From assembly GCF_910594005.1 (NCBI RefSeq), contig NC_057848.1:138146155-138210154 (forward strand): a DNA stretch of 64,000 bases, written 5' to 3'. Position 1 is the stretch's first letter, and each line of letters starts with the position of its first letter. This stretch comes from Cervus elaphus (taxonomy: Eukaryota; Chordata; Mammalia; Artiodactyla; Cervidae). Made by a program: the position numbers and the translations under genes. Of this stretch, positions 34,363-45,408 are shown piece after piece. The notes beneath the pieces were generated by a model, which saw nothing but the letters and a program-made list of their open reading frames with translations, did no database searches and had not been told where the DNA came from.

Positions 34363-34821
34363 ACTAATCTGTAACAGTATCTTTCCTACTGGTCAGATTC
34401 TTATTCCAAGTGATAACTTCTAACTGACCACATTTGGCAAGTGAGATAAAAACCTACTTGCCAGGTTATTGCATCTAGAGGTCTCAGTATTATATCACGT
34501 TGCCTCCCAGTACAAGAAATACACAGGAGGTGTTTGTAGAATGCTCTTGGTAATTTGGTTAGGCTGGAATTAGAAGGTCTGTGTCCTGCTGTACATTACC
34601 TTATAGTTGTGTGATCTTCTGAATTAGCCTGCATTCTGATTTTAGGAGTCAGCTGCTTTCCTTGATACATTTTTCAACGTAGACAGCATGTAAGATTTTC
34701 CCTTAGGAGAATTTAGGGGGTTTTCCCTCTTAAAAGCTTAAAATACAGTATTATTGATCAGTTTATTTTCAAGAAAACTGTCCCCAAAAGCCAAGGAAGT
34801 CTTAGACTTCATTGACATATC

Positions 34822-35123
34822 TGAAAGTGAAAGTTGTTCAGTCATGTCTGACTCTTTGCGACCCCATGGACTGAATTCCCCAGGCCAGAATACTGGAGTG
34901 GGCAGCCTTTCCCTTCTCCAGGGGATCTTCCCAACCCAGGGATCGAACCCAGGTCTCCTGCATTGCAGGTGGATTCTTTACCAGCTGAGCCACCAGGGAA
35001 GCCCAAGAATACTGGAGTGGGCAGTCTATCCCTTCCCTGGCGGATCTCCCGACCCAGGAATCAAACCGGGGTCTCCTGCATTGCAGGCGGATTCTTTACC
35101 AGCTGAGCTACCAGGGAAGCACA
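34822..35123 (-). mobile_element. Bov-A2 dimeric SINE with TSD
   Basis: Two tRNA-like heads in tandem ('gagccaccagggaagccc' at about 34988 and 'gagctaccagggaagc' at about 35105) identify a Bov-A2 dimer in antisense. 'attgacatatct' flanks it at 34810-34821 and 35124-35135. Confidence 0.9.
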
Positions 35124-35135
35124 ATTGACATATCT

Positions 35136-36837
35136 AGTGTGTTTAAAAGCATGGAAACTGATAGCCATGGTTAGTTTTGTACTTGTCAGACCACACTCAG
35201 TGTAGAATACAGCATTTAATGTGATAAAGATGGTACAGGGACTCCTATGCATTTTTCTGATATATGACCAACAGATGAAGAAACGAGACATGTTTATCCT
35301 AGAAAAGAGAAGCCTCAAGGGAAGTCAGTTACCGTCTTCATGTATTAGTTGGCCTATTATATGGAAGAGAATTGTTTGTCATTGCCATAAATAAGACCAG
35401 TTGTTAATTCAGTGAAATGTCCCTTGGAAAAGGGCTCCATAGTCAAATAAATGTGACATACGCATGTGTTGTGTTTGTTTTCTGGAGATTTCAAATATAT
35501 ATTAAATACATAGTAAGAGTCCTAAAAAGTCATACAGTAAAAGATCTTTTTAAATTTGTTAATCCCAGCATTCCATAAACACCTTCCTCAGAACTAGTTT
35601 TCTAAGGAGCTCCCATTTGAGTAGTGGTTTTCAAACTGTGGGAGTGGGCCCAGCAACACCACTGTGACCTGGGCTCTTACTTGAAATGCAGCTTCTTGGC
35701 CCTACCCCAGCCCTGTGCAATCAGAGCCTCTGGGAGGTAGGCCCGGTAGGATGTGCGATAGTAAGTCCAGCAAGAGATGCTCAGCAGCTAAACTGTGAAA
35801 AGCACTGGCAGAAAATTCTACTACTACTCTCCAACTCAGCAGCACCCTTTTCTGTTCTAGGATTTCTTCTAATGATTTTTTATGACTTTGTGGTCCATTT
35901 TTATCACTACTTACCCTTCTGAGGCACAGAAGGAAGGAAGATGTACCATAGTTTTCAGTGTACCCATCTAACTTGTATCAATTCGGATATTTTAAAGAAT
36001 CCTAAGTATTGAATCCATATCCTCTATAGAGTCAAATACACATTTCTAAAATTGAGGTAAACCTTCAATTCATTCCTGTTGTTGCCAGTTTTAAACGAGT
36101 ATTTACTTATTTTCATTTAACTTCAAAATGTTTTCCGCCCCCCGCAAAATGTGGCCTTTTTTTTTTCTCTTAATGTTCTGAAGGATCTATTATGTACCTT
36201 GTCACATGTCAAAGGTCTTTAAGATTAGGGTATTTTCTAATTTATTTGCACTAGCAGAAGATTAAATTCTGGTAGCATTCTATTTATCTCTTCAAACAAG
36301 CATGACCATTTTAGACAAATGTAATTGAAGTATAGTTTAAAATGAATCTGTACATAAAAATTATTTCCCACAAGTGTGCATTATAACCATTGCCTTATTT
36401 TACTGGGTATCATGAATGTGCATTTTGAATGTTTATATGAAATGCCTCTACAAGTCAGACAGAACAATTTTCTTTTTCTGAAGGACATCAAAATGGGGTT
36501 AAATATATTAGTGTCAAAATATATTCAAGCTAAGTGCATTTAGAACAAAATGACTATTAATATCCTTTGGAATGAATTATGGCCAAATTTACCTTAATTT
36601 CTTGGTAGTATTTTGTCACCTCTTCCTTTCACATGAGTAAAGATGCTTTGGGTTTTTATAATTAGGTCAATTGGAGTTTTATTTATTTTTAGTTGGGGTA
36701 ACAAAGACTGATAGTCCACAGGCTGGATTTTTATTTCATTGCTGCTCTCCACCAGCAGAAAGCCTGGGGCATCCTCTTCCAGTAATGAGTGCATGTGTGT
36801 TCTGGTTCCATTATTGCTATATTTAAACACCCATGGT
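35136..36837. other. Mostly single-copy intron
   Basis: A degenerate hAT-Charlie MER-like relic is likely at 35620-35810 ('gtggttttcaaactgtggga', 'gccctaccccagccctgtgc'). Otherwise no gene or repeat was recognised. Confidence 0.4.
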
Positions 36838-36859
36838 TGGCAGTAATGTGCTAAAGTCT

Positions 36860-36990
36860 GGATTGGGATAGTTCATCACGTCATTGTCGCTGCCCAGGGC
36901 AACTGCCACTGAAATGACGCACGTGATAAGGAAGACAGCAGATGGGGCGGTTGAGAGCCGAGTGTTACTTGCTTGCTCACCTAGAGAAAG
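36860..36990. promoter_or_regulatory. Candidate cis-regulatory element just upstream of the Gla exon
   Basis: A CpG-containing block in A/T-rich intron. It holds an ACGTCA CRE half-site (36878-36883) and TGACGCACGTGA (36915-36926), which joins a CRE-like half to a CACGTG E-box (36920-36925). It lies 120-250 bases upstream of the Gla exon, so an enhancer or alternative promoter is possible. No experimental support. Confidence 0.3.
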
Positions 36991-37108
36991 AGGTTGAGGG
37001 TGTTGGCTATGTTCTCCAAAGAGTGTCTAGCAGACTTCATCTTGTACAGTAACTTTCCACATGTATTTTTAATTACAATTTTATGCTTATTATTATATCT
37101 CTCTGTAG

Positions 37109-37269
37109 TTTTCCTCACCGGCGACAAAGCCAATTCAGTATTAAAACGCTACCGAAGAGCGAATGGACTCTTTGAAGAAATAAGACAGGGCAACATTGAG
37201 CGTGAATGCAAAGAAGAAGTCTGTACATTTGAAGAGGCAAGAGAAGCTTTTGAAAATAACGAAAAAACT
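37109..37269 (+). CDS. PRRG1: PRRG1 Gla-domain exon
   Basis: This exon encodes residues 4-57 of PRRG1 (TMG1), a cell-surface protein whose glutamates are carboxylated by gamma-glutamyl carboxylase to bind calcium. The acceptor is 'ctctctgtag' (37101-37108) and the donor 'gtgagt' (37270). The 161 bases complete the phase-1 codon and end in phase 0. The propeptide-like segment contains LTGDKANSVLKRYRRANG, and the Gla domain follows with IERECKEEVCTFEEAREAFE. Glu residues 26, 27, 34, 36, 39, 40, 45, 46, 49, 52 and 55 are the carboxylation candidates. Cys37 and Cys42 form the expected Gla-loop disulfide. From memory, human PRRG1 has Pro at the position of the first Arg of RRANG, Phe at Leu24 and Phe at Val41. 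The downstream transmembrane and PPxY-bearing exon was not found in the window. Confidence 0.93.
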
Positions 37270-37270
37270 G

Positions 37271-39115
37271 TGAGTATATTGGCAGTCTTTTAAAATATTC
37301 ACAGATTTGCCTACCTTTGTGATGTATATTTAAAACCTGCATTCCCAAATGTGTGCTTTGCTATCAGTTAAAAACTAACCTCTCGAAGAGCTAACTCTAA
37401 ATGTGGCCTCTAAGAACACGGTGTGGGTCAGAGGCCTCGGTCCACTTTCCTGTGTGCTGATCTATGTTTGAGGGCTCCATTTCCATAGGACCCTGCTGAG
37501 CTGAGTTTGATCATCCGTGCAAGGGGTAAGTAAGCATGTTTTACGCAAAGCTTTGTTTGGGAAACTTGCAGATACCATCATCATCCTACTGCGCTTGATC
37601 ACAGAGAAAGTACAGAGAAAGCTGATAGATAGTGACGCTGTTTTAAAACATTTTATTTCTACCGGAGAAAAGACCTATCAGAACTCCCCTCCCCACTCTG
37701 ACAATGGTGTACATTCTTTGGAACTACTTTACAGTAGGAAATGATGTTTCAGAGCGGTAGCTATTGTATAAAGATCCACTCCTAAACGCTGCTGTGAAAA
37801 TAACACTTCTTGAGAAACAAGTGATGCTGGATGTGCTCAGGGGACATTAGATAATCTCAGGAGCAGTGGATGCAGAAGTTTTAAAGAAAGACAATGTGGT
37901 TTCTTGTTAGGTAAGGAAGGATCCAGGGGGTAAGAGAAAGGAGTTCAAGGAGAGATGATCAGAGAGGCAGTGTTGCTAGATTTTGGTGTGCACAGCAAAG
38001 GCAAAATCAATGTGTAAAGTGATCAGTTGTGAGCGTCAGGGTTTTTAACTCTGAAGTCCCACAGGTAAAAACAGGGAAAAGAATACATCATCCATCATGC
38101 CATCATGCAATCACAAAATGCTCTTGGCTTTTCAATTTCTTTCCAGCTTTTTTCGGTTGTATCTGCTTACTCCTTGTGGGGTTTTTTTCTTCCCATACTT
38201 TTTCTTCTTATAAAAGTAATACATGTTTATTGTAGAGACATGATAAAACATAAAAATGAATAAAATCACCTGAATTTTTAATACTATCAGTTTTATAATT
38301 TTGGTATTTATCATTCTAGCCTATTCATAGTACATAGATAATTTTAATAACAATAGGATTATAGTATAAATAGTATTTTGTAGCATGGAGTTTCTGATAA
38401 AACCTGGCTCATGTACTTAAAATTTAGGTTTTGATATTGTGTTTTTCCAAAAAAATACAGATTTTAGATACTCTACTGTGGTTTTCATAAAGCTAGTGCC
38501 TTTTCATCCTGCTTTATCATGTTCCTTTAAAGGAAAGGTAAGAACTTTAGTGGGAAGATACTTTGACACTACGTAAAAATATTCTGTTCTCCACCAAACT
38601 TCTACCCACTAGTTTCAATGTCTGCTATTGATAGTTCTTGACTGAATCAATTAAATTCTAGTTTAACATAATGCTAAATGGTGAGTTTCTGACTCCATCA
38701 TTCTATGTACATTTATTAGCTGGCAGCCCACTATGGGAAAGAATTTTCCCTTGATCTATCTATCTTTCATAGATCATTTTATTCTGTGAGTTATAATCCA
38801 TTACTGTCAGTGTTTTGATCAAAATATCTTAAATTTGGCTAATGGAAATTTCTTCAAACCAGCTTCTCTGTCTCTTTGACATATCCTTATCATTTTTGTT
38901 TTTTTTAAACTTTTGGGCCCAGCAAGGTGCTCCAGGATACTGTTGTACTTTCCCTGCCCTGGTCTTGGCATTGGTTGTTTCTCTGAGGAGCCTTGCTTAC
39001 TTTTAGTTAGGAATAATATTTAGAAACCAAGATCTGGGAGCTAGAGTGTTTTCATTGCTATCAGAGTATCATTGTTTCTGGATGTTCCAACAGTAGAGTG
39101 AGGGAAAAAAATGAT
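37271..39115. other. Single-copy intron after the Gla exon
   Basis: No recognised gene or young repeat. A 75-codon frame at 37517 has no family match. Confidence 0.4.
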
Positions 39116-39118
39116 ACA

Positions 39119-39176
39119 TGTATATGCATATAAATGTGTGTGTGTATGCACACGCACGTGTCTGTGTGTGTTAGGG
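39119..39176. repeat. TG/CA-rich microsatellite
   Basis: Alternating TG/TA/CA dinucleotides, imperfect, for example 'tgtgtgtgtatgcacacgca'. Confidence 0.7.
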
Positions 39177-39269
39177 GCCTGCATATTCATTCTGCTAATC
39201 TCCAGTTCCAACACCCCTCAGGGTTTTTCTTTGTTTTCCCTATTCTATATTTGTATGTGAAATGTAAAT

Positions 39270-40850
39270 ATTCTTCATAGATATTCTTCCACAGTGAGAA
39301 GCCTGTCAGTTACACCAGTATATTAACTCCTTTGCCCAGTTCTACAGCACACATACAGTGGTTTCATAATTTTAATGCCCATATCAGAACAGGGAAAAAC
39401 ATTTATGTTCATCCATCTGTCCCTTCTGAAAGTCATTCTGTATGTATTCACAGAGCTTACCCTGTTTAAAAAGATCTGGACAGTACTTCCTTGTAAGGCT
39501 GTGTCACCATTTATTCAGCCGGTCTATTGTATTTTGGCATTAAGTAGTTTCCACTATTTTTACAATTACAGATAACACCATAGTAAATCATTTTGCATGA
39601 TAGGAAGTACATCTTCAGTGTAAATTCTTAGAATCGGATTGCTTATCAAGGGTTGATGTGTGTGTAGGTTTGTTAGAATTTGCCAGAAAGCTCGTACTGT
39701 TTTACATTCCCCCCAGATATTTGAGAGAGTGCCTATTCCCTCACAGTCTGACTAACAGGGTGTGACATGGTATCTTGGTGGTGTTTCAATTTACATTTCT
39801 CTTATGAGTGAAGTTGTGTATTTTGCCATGTATTTATGGGCCATTATTATATCTATTTTGTGCGTTGTCTTGGCCTTTTGTTCATTTTTTTCCTATCAGA
39901 TTTATGGTCCTTCCCACACCCGTCACCCTGAATTTTTAGGAAATATATTAGAGATACTAGTCTTTATTGGTGATACATTTCAAATATGTGCTTGCAATTG
40001 TCATTTATATTTTGACTTTGCTTATGGGTTATTACTTATGCAGTTTTTTTCATTTTCATTGTAGCTATACATTAAACAAGTAGTTTATTGAATCTAGATT
40101 TTAAATCATACTAGAAAACCTTCCTTTTAGTCCCTGGTTATAGAGGAATTCACACAATTTCTTCTAATATATTTGAATTTTTACATTTAATCCTCTGATT
40201 CACTTAGTTTATTCTTGGGTGAGATGTGAGTTATGGATCTGATTGTTTTTCATGTAGATATCCAGTTGTCCAAACACAATTTGTTACAAAATCCTTCTTT
40301 GCCCCAGTGATTTTAGTTACCTTTTACCATATACCCAATTTCCATGTGTACTTACTGAATTTCAGGATTGTTCATATTCTAGCCCACTATTCCATCATTC
40401 TACTTAAATGCCAGTCCCACACTGTTTTAATTATAGAAGATTGTTAGCATATTTAATATAAATTACAGCTAGTTTCCTTTATAAGCTCTTTTTCAGTGTT
40501 CTGTTCTCATATGCCTATTTTTCCATATAAATTTTAGTATTGTGTCTAGCACAGAAAAAAGTCATTTGTCAGTATTTTTATTTGGATTTCTTTAGGTTTG
40601 TAAATTAACTTAGGGAGAACTAACATCTTTAAGGTATTAAATCACCCTCTCAAGAAGAGATTTCTTTCTGTTTGTTGAAGTAAGGAAAGTTTTACTGTTT
40701 TCAGAAATGTTTTATTGTTTTCATCATACAAGTTTTGCACATTCCTTAGGTTTGTTCCTGTTTCTTTGCTGCTATTGTAAGTGGGTTGTTCTTTTCCATG
40801 ATATATTCTAGTTGGTTATTATTTGTGAATGTGTAAGCTATTGATGTTTT
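39270..40850 (-). mobile_element. Old L1 LINE, antisense ORF2
   Basis: Degenerate antisense L1 text, with 'tttttatttggatttcttta' near 40575 and 'tttgcacattccttaggttt' near 40734. No intact frame. Confidence 0.65.
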
Positions 40851-41310
40851 TTAAACCTTATTGAGTTACATACAGTTAACTGCACGTATATAAACTGTAC
40901 AATTTGGTAAATTTTAACATATGCATACACCTATGAAACCACAGTGAAAACAGTAAATAGATTCATCACTCCCAAAAGGTCCTTCTTGCCCCATTGTAAT
41001 TCCTCCTTCCCAGCTCTCCCCATGATCAAGACCACCCCCAGGCAATGATTCATCTGATTTTTGTTGCTACAGATTAGTATATATTTTCTAGAGTTTTCTA
41101 TAAGTGAAGTCATACATTATGCACTCTTTTGTCTGACTTCTGTTACTCAGCATAATTATGTTCAGATGTATCCATAGTTCACATAACAATAGTTATTTTT
41201 ATTGCTGAGTAGTATATCATTGTATGTATATGGACATTTGAGTTGTTTCCAGTGTGAGGTTATTACAGATGAAGCTGCTATGAATTTTCATGTACTGGGC
41301 TATTGACTTT
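40851..41310 (-). mobile_element. Old L1 LINE 3' end, antisense
   Basis: 'ctgtacaatttggtaaattt' and 'tgctgagtagtatatcattg' mark an antisense L1M-type 3' region, distinct from the next copy. Confidence 0.7.
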
Positions 41311-41886
41311 TTTAAATTAATGAACCATATATATTTTATTTTGATTTGAATTTTAAGAAACCCTATGGTCCAAGTTAAACTTTCAAGGATGCATTAGATT
41401 TTTTTAAACTTTTTATTTTGAGATAATTATAGATTCTTAGAGAATTGCAAAGATAACACAGAGAGGTCCCACCGGAGCCTGTATCTACTTTACCCTGGTG
41501 GTTATATCTTACATAGTAGTAGTGCCGTGCCAAAACCAGGAAACTGACATTGGTACAATCTGTCTGTATAGTTCTATGCCATTTTATCGCTTGTGTAGAC
41601 TCCTGTAACCACCACTACAGTTAAGATGCAAAATTCTTTCATTATTAAAAAATCTTCCTTAATAGTCACATCCTTTCCACCACCACTGACATCCCTAACC
41701 TCTGGTAATCACTCTTCTGTTCCCCACCTGTGTCATTATAAGAATGTTATATAACTGAAATCATATAATATGCAACTTTTTTATATTGTCTGTTTACACT
41801 CAACATAATGCTCTTGAGTTCATCCAAGTTCAGTGTGTATCAATAGGTCATTCTTTTTTATTTCTGAGTAGTATTCCATGGTAATG

Positions 41887-41952
41887 GGCTTCCCTGGTGG
41901 CTCAGATGGTAAAGAATCTGCCCGCAACACAGGAGACCTAGGTTCGATCCCT
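41887..41952 (+). mobile_element. Bov-tA SINE head only (66 bases)
   Basis: Only the tRNA-like head ('gggcttccctggtggctcag' to 'taggttcgatccct') is present inside L1. This 3'-truncated form is unusual for a SINE. The near-repeats 'ccatggta' and 'cctatgga' at its edges are weak. Confidence 0.8.
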
Positions 41953-42113
41953 ATGGATGTATCAGTTTTTTGAACCATTCCCTCATTGAGGGTCATCTGG
42001 GTTGCTTCCAGTTTGGGGCTATTTCAAATAAGGCTGCTATGAATATTTGTGTACAGGTTTTTATGTGAACATCATTTTTTATTTCTCTGGGGTAAATCCC
42101 CAGGGATATAAAT

Positions 42114-42330
42114 GTTGCTTTCCTTGTAGCTCAGTTGGTAAAGAGTCCGCCTATAATGCAGGAGACCTGGGTTCGATTCCTGGGTTGGGAAGATCCCCTG
42201 GAGAAGGAAATGGCAACCCACTCCAGTACTCTTGCCTGGAGAATCCCATGGACTGTAGCCTGCCAGGCTCCTCTGTCCATGGGGTCGCAAGAGTCGGTCA
42301 CGACTTAGCAACTAAACCACCACCACCAAG
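42114..42330 (+). mobile_element. Bov-tA SINE
   Basis: A sense Bov-tA ('gctttccttgtagctcagtt' to 'gtcacgacttagcaacta') with a CAC-repeat tail, inside old L1. Confidence 0.9.
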
Positions 42331-42701
42331 TATATGTATAGTTCTGTAGGCTACTGACAAATTAATTTGTCATTGTATAAATGACTATTTTAAATTCCCA
42401 CCAAAGCACTGTTTGAGTGATTCAGTTTCTCTGCATACTCGCCAGCACTTGCTGTCATTACTGTTTTTTGTTTTTAGTCATTGTGATAGGTCTGTAGTGA
42501 TACATTGTGGTTTTATTTTCCATTTCCTTAGTGGCCATAGGAACATCTTTTCATATGCTTATTTTCCATTTATATATTCTCTTCTGTGAAATCTTTCTTC
42601 CTATCTTTTGGTTACCTTCTGATCATATTTTCCTGTATTTTTGAGTTTTCTGTATATTCTGGACACAAATCTGTGGTCAGATATGTGTTTTGTAGACTAT
42701 T

Positions 42702-42715
42702 GATTTTTATGTGTT
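42702..42715. repeat. TSD of twin-primed L1
   Basis: 'gatttttatgtgtt' is repeated exactly at 43157-43170. Confidence 0.85.
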
Positions 42716-43156
42716 TTTTTTTTCATTTATTTTTATTAGTTGGAGGCTAATTACTTTACAATATTGTAGTGGTTTTTGCCATACATTGGCATGAATCAGC
42801 CATGAATTTACATGTGTTCCCCATCCCAATCCCCCCTCCCACCTCCCTCCCCACCCCATCCCTCTGGTCTTCCCAGCGCACCAGCCCCGAGCACTTGTCT
42901 CATGCATCTAACCTGGGCTGGTGATCTGTTTCACCCTTGATAGTATACTTGTTTCGATGCTGTTCTCTCAGAACATCCCACCCTTGCCTTCTCCCATAGA
43001 GTCCCAAAGTCTGTTCTGTACATCTGTGTCTCTTTATCATTTGAATCAGTTCTAATGAGATGGATGAAACTGGAGCCCATTATACAGAGTGAGGTAAGCC
43101 AGAAAGATAAAGACCAATACAGTATACTAACGCATGTATATAGAATTTAAAAAAAT
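42716..43156 (-). mobile_element. Bovine-type L1 with twin-priming inversion
   Basis: The 3' segment (42716 to about 43035) is antisense L1 3' UTR from its poly-T. The 5' segment (about 43036-43156) is sense L1 ORF2 end: 'gatgaaactggagcccatta', 'agaccaatacagtatactaa'. A short piece of the element is deleted at the join. A single 14-base TSD surrounds both. Confidence 0.9.
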
Positions 43157-43170
43157 GATTTTTATGTGTT

Positions 43171-43705
43171 AATTGTAGACCGTACTACCTTACCGACAGC
43201 CTCTTTTGTTTCCTTCAAGGTGAATGATGATGTCTTTATGGCTTCCCTCTCTGGCCCTTAATGAATGTCAGTGCTTCTCTGTATCCTTTCCTGCCCTCAG
43301 AGACAGGATGCTGCATTTTAGCAATATTCAAAGCAAATTGAAGAAACTCTTTTCAGCAATTGCTCTGTGCTCTCCAGCATCACCTTTTCCCTCTCTATAG
43401 AATCATTCTCATTAGCCTACCCACCTTTTAGGGAAAAAAAAAAAAAAAAAAACCAACTCTCTCTCACCCTCTTATCTCCCTCCAGCAATAACCTCATTTT
43501 TGCCTTGTCTGTACTCACAAACTGTGAGAAACCTTGCCTTGTCTGTACTCACACCCCTGGTGAGCTTTTCCTAGTTTGTGGCTTGAAATGTTAATGACTC
43601 CCAAATTTATATCCTGGAGCCCTGGAGAGTTACCTCGAAATGCAGACCCAGGTGACTGACCGCCTACTCAGCATATCTTGGAATTGCCACAGCCTTTCTG
43701 ATCTC
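43171..43705. other. Single-copy intron
   Basis: Contains an A-run of about 18 at 43434-43452. No gene recognised. Confidence 0.4.
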
Positions 43706-43710
43706 AGTTG

Positions 43711-43924
43711 TTTGTTGTTAGTTGCTCAGTCGTGTGACAGTCATGCTCTTTGTGACCATGGACTGTAGCCCACTAGGCTCCTCTGTCCATGGGATTTTCT
43801 AGGCAAGCATAGTGCAGTGGGTTGCCATTTCCTCCTCCAGGGGGTCTTCCCCACACTGGGATCGAACCCATGTCTCTTATGTCTCCTGCATTGACAGGCA
43901 GATTCTTTACCGCTGAGCCACCAA
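43711..43924 (-). mobile_element. Bov-tA SINE
   Basis: An antisense SINE ('ttagttgctcagtcgtgtga' to 'ccgctgagccaccaagg'). Confidence 0.88.
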
Positions 43925-44815
43925 GGATCGATCCCACTCGAATCTCGGTATGTGGTAGCCATACATCCGTCCATCTCTTTGCTAAGCCCCAAACCTTGTT
44001 GCCACCCTTGACTCTTCTTTTTCATATCCACACTCCATCTGCCAAGAGTGCTGGTTCTAACATGAAAATATATTCAGAATAGAACCACCTCTCAGCCTGC
44101 CTTCTTGGTACCACTTTACGTCCAAGCCACCATCACTGTCTCATTTGTATGATATCTTGGCCACCTCGTCATTGGTCGTTCTCAAAATAGCAGGTTAGAG
44201 TGATCCTTCGAAGTGTCTTCTCTGTAACAGCTTCCTGTCTTCCTTGATAAACATCCAAGGGTTCAGAATTAGCCACAGAGCATTGTACCAAAAGTCCTCG
44301 TCTCAGTCCACTCCATACCTCCACCATGGCTGCAGGCACTTCTGTATCACATCTCCTGTGACACATCACTCCTTGTTCACTTTCCTGTGGCTTCCTTGTG
44401 GCTCTGTACACACACGTAGCACATGTCCTGCCTCAGGGCTTTGGCACTTGCTCTTTCCTCTTCCAGGTGGATGTTTCTGAGCTTTGTCACCACTCTCCCA
44501 GGGAGGAAGTATCCTACTGTAAGTTGCAAGCTCTTGCCCCTCTGGGCATTGTTTTTCTTCCCAGCACTTATCAGCATCTGACGTGTATTCATTGTATTTG
44601 TTAACTGTTAGCTCTGATAGCAGCATTTCTCTTTTGTTTTGTTCACAGCTATGGTCTTTAGCATATGAAACAGTGTCCACACATGCTAGGCATTAAAGAA
44701 ATACTTGATGAAGGAATGAACGAATGTATTGGTGTATTATGAAGTCCATTTAATTCATGGGAAGTAGTGTTCTGATGACTTTTGGCATTTGCTTTCTAGT
44801 CTTAGACTACATGTG
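43925..44815. other. Single-copy intron
   Basis: Several overlapping 70-100 codon frames lie at 44169-44680 on both strands. None shows a domain I recognise. Confidence 0.4.
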
Positions 44816-44820
44816 TATGT

Positions 44821-45025
44821 GAGCAGTCGTGTCTGACTCTTTGTGACCCCATGGACTCTAGCCCACCAGACTCCTCTGTTCATGGAATGTTCCAGGCAGG
44901 AATACTGGAATAGGTTCCCATTTCCTCCTCCAGGGGACCTTCCTGACCCAGGGATCAAACCTGCATCTCTTGCGTCTCCTGCATTGACAAGCAGATTCTT
45001 TACCACTGAGCCACGTAAGAAGCCA
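44821..45025 (-). mobile_element. Bov-tA SINE
   Basis: Antisense ('gtcgtgtctgactctttgtg' to 'ctgagccacgtaagaagcc'). Confidence 0.88.
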
Positions 45026-45408
45026 CCTGTAAGTTAAGAGTATGTATTGACTACCTTTTTGTTTACTAAAACCTTGCACTCAGACCAGTTTACACATAAT
45101 TATTTTCCTTATCCCCAAATCTGAACTTAGTGAAGTTTAAAAGTATGATTTCAATAGAATTTTTTGTTATTGTCATTGATTTTTTACCTAATTGGGAATA
45201 TAAGTCTAGTTGTGAGATACAGTAGAAGTAAATGTGTTATGCTTCATGGTCCTCATTTTCGCCAACGTGGAATTTGTGCAGATTTATTCAGATGTTATCT
45301 GCTGAGTGCCTGCTACATAACAGACACAGGACATTCAGCAGTGAATGTGCTGACCTTCCCTCCTGGCTTTGAGATCTGGGAAAGGCAGGCTACATACTCA
45401 AAAAAACT

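Larger units (their letters stand above)
3451..37108 (+). other. PRRG1: PRRG1 intron between start-codon exon and Gla exon
   Basis: This 33.7 kb intron is bounded by donor 'gtaagt' at 3451 and acceptor 'ctctctgtag' ending at 37108. It hosts the E2F6-like retrogene in the same orientation plus many BovB, L1 and SINE insertions. No further PRRG1 coding segment was seen inside it. Confidence 0.8.
41398..42700 (-). mobile_element. Second old L1 LINE, antisense, with two SINE insertions
   Basis: 'ttttattttgagataattat' at its 3' end through 'ttctgtatattctggacaca' at 42650. It is interrupted by SINEs at 41887 and 42114 and then by a young L1 at 42716. Confidence 0.7.
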
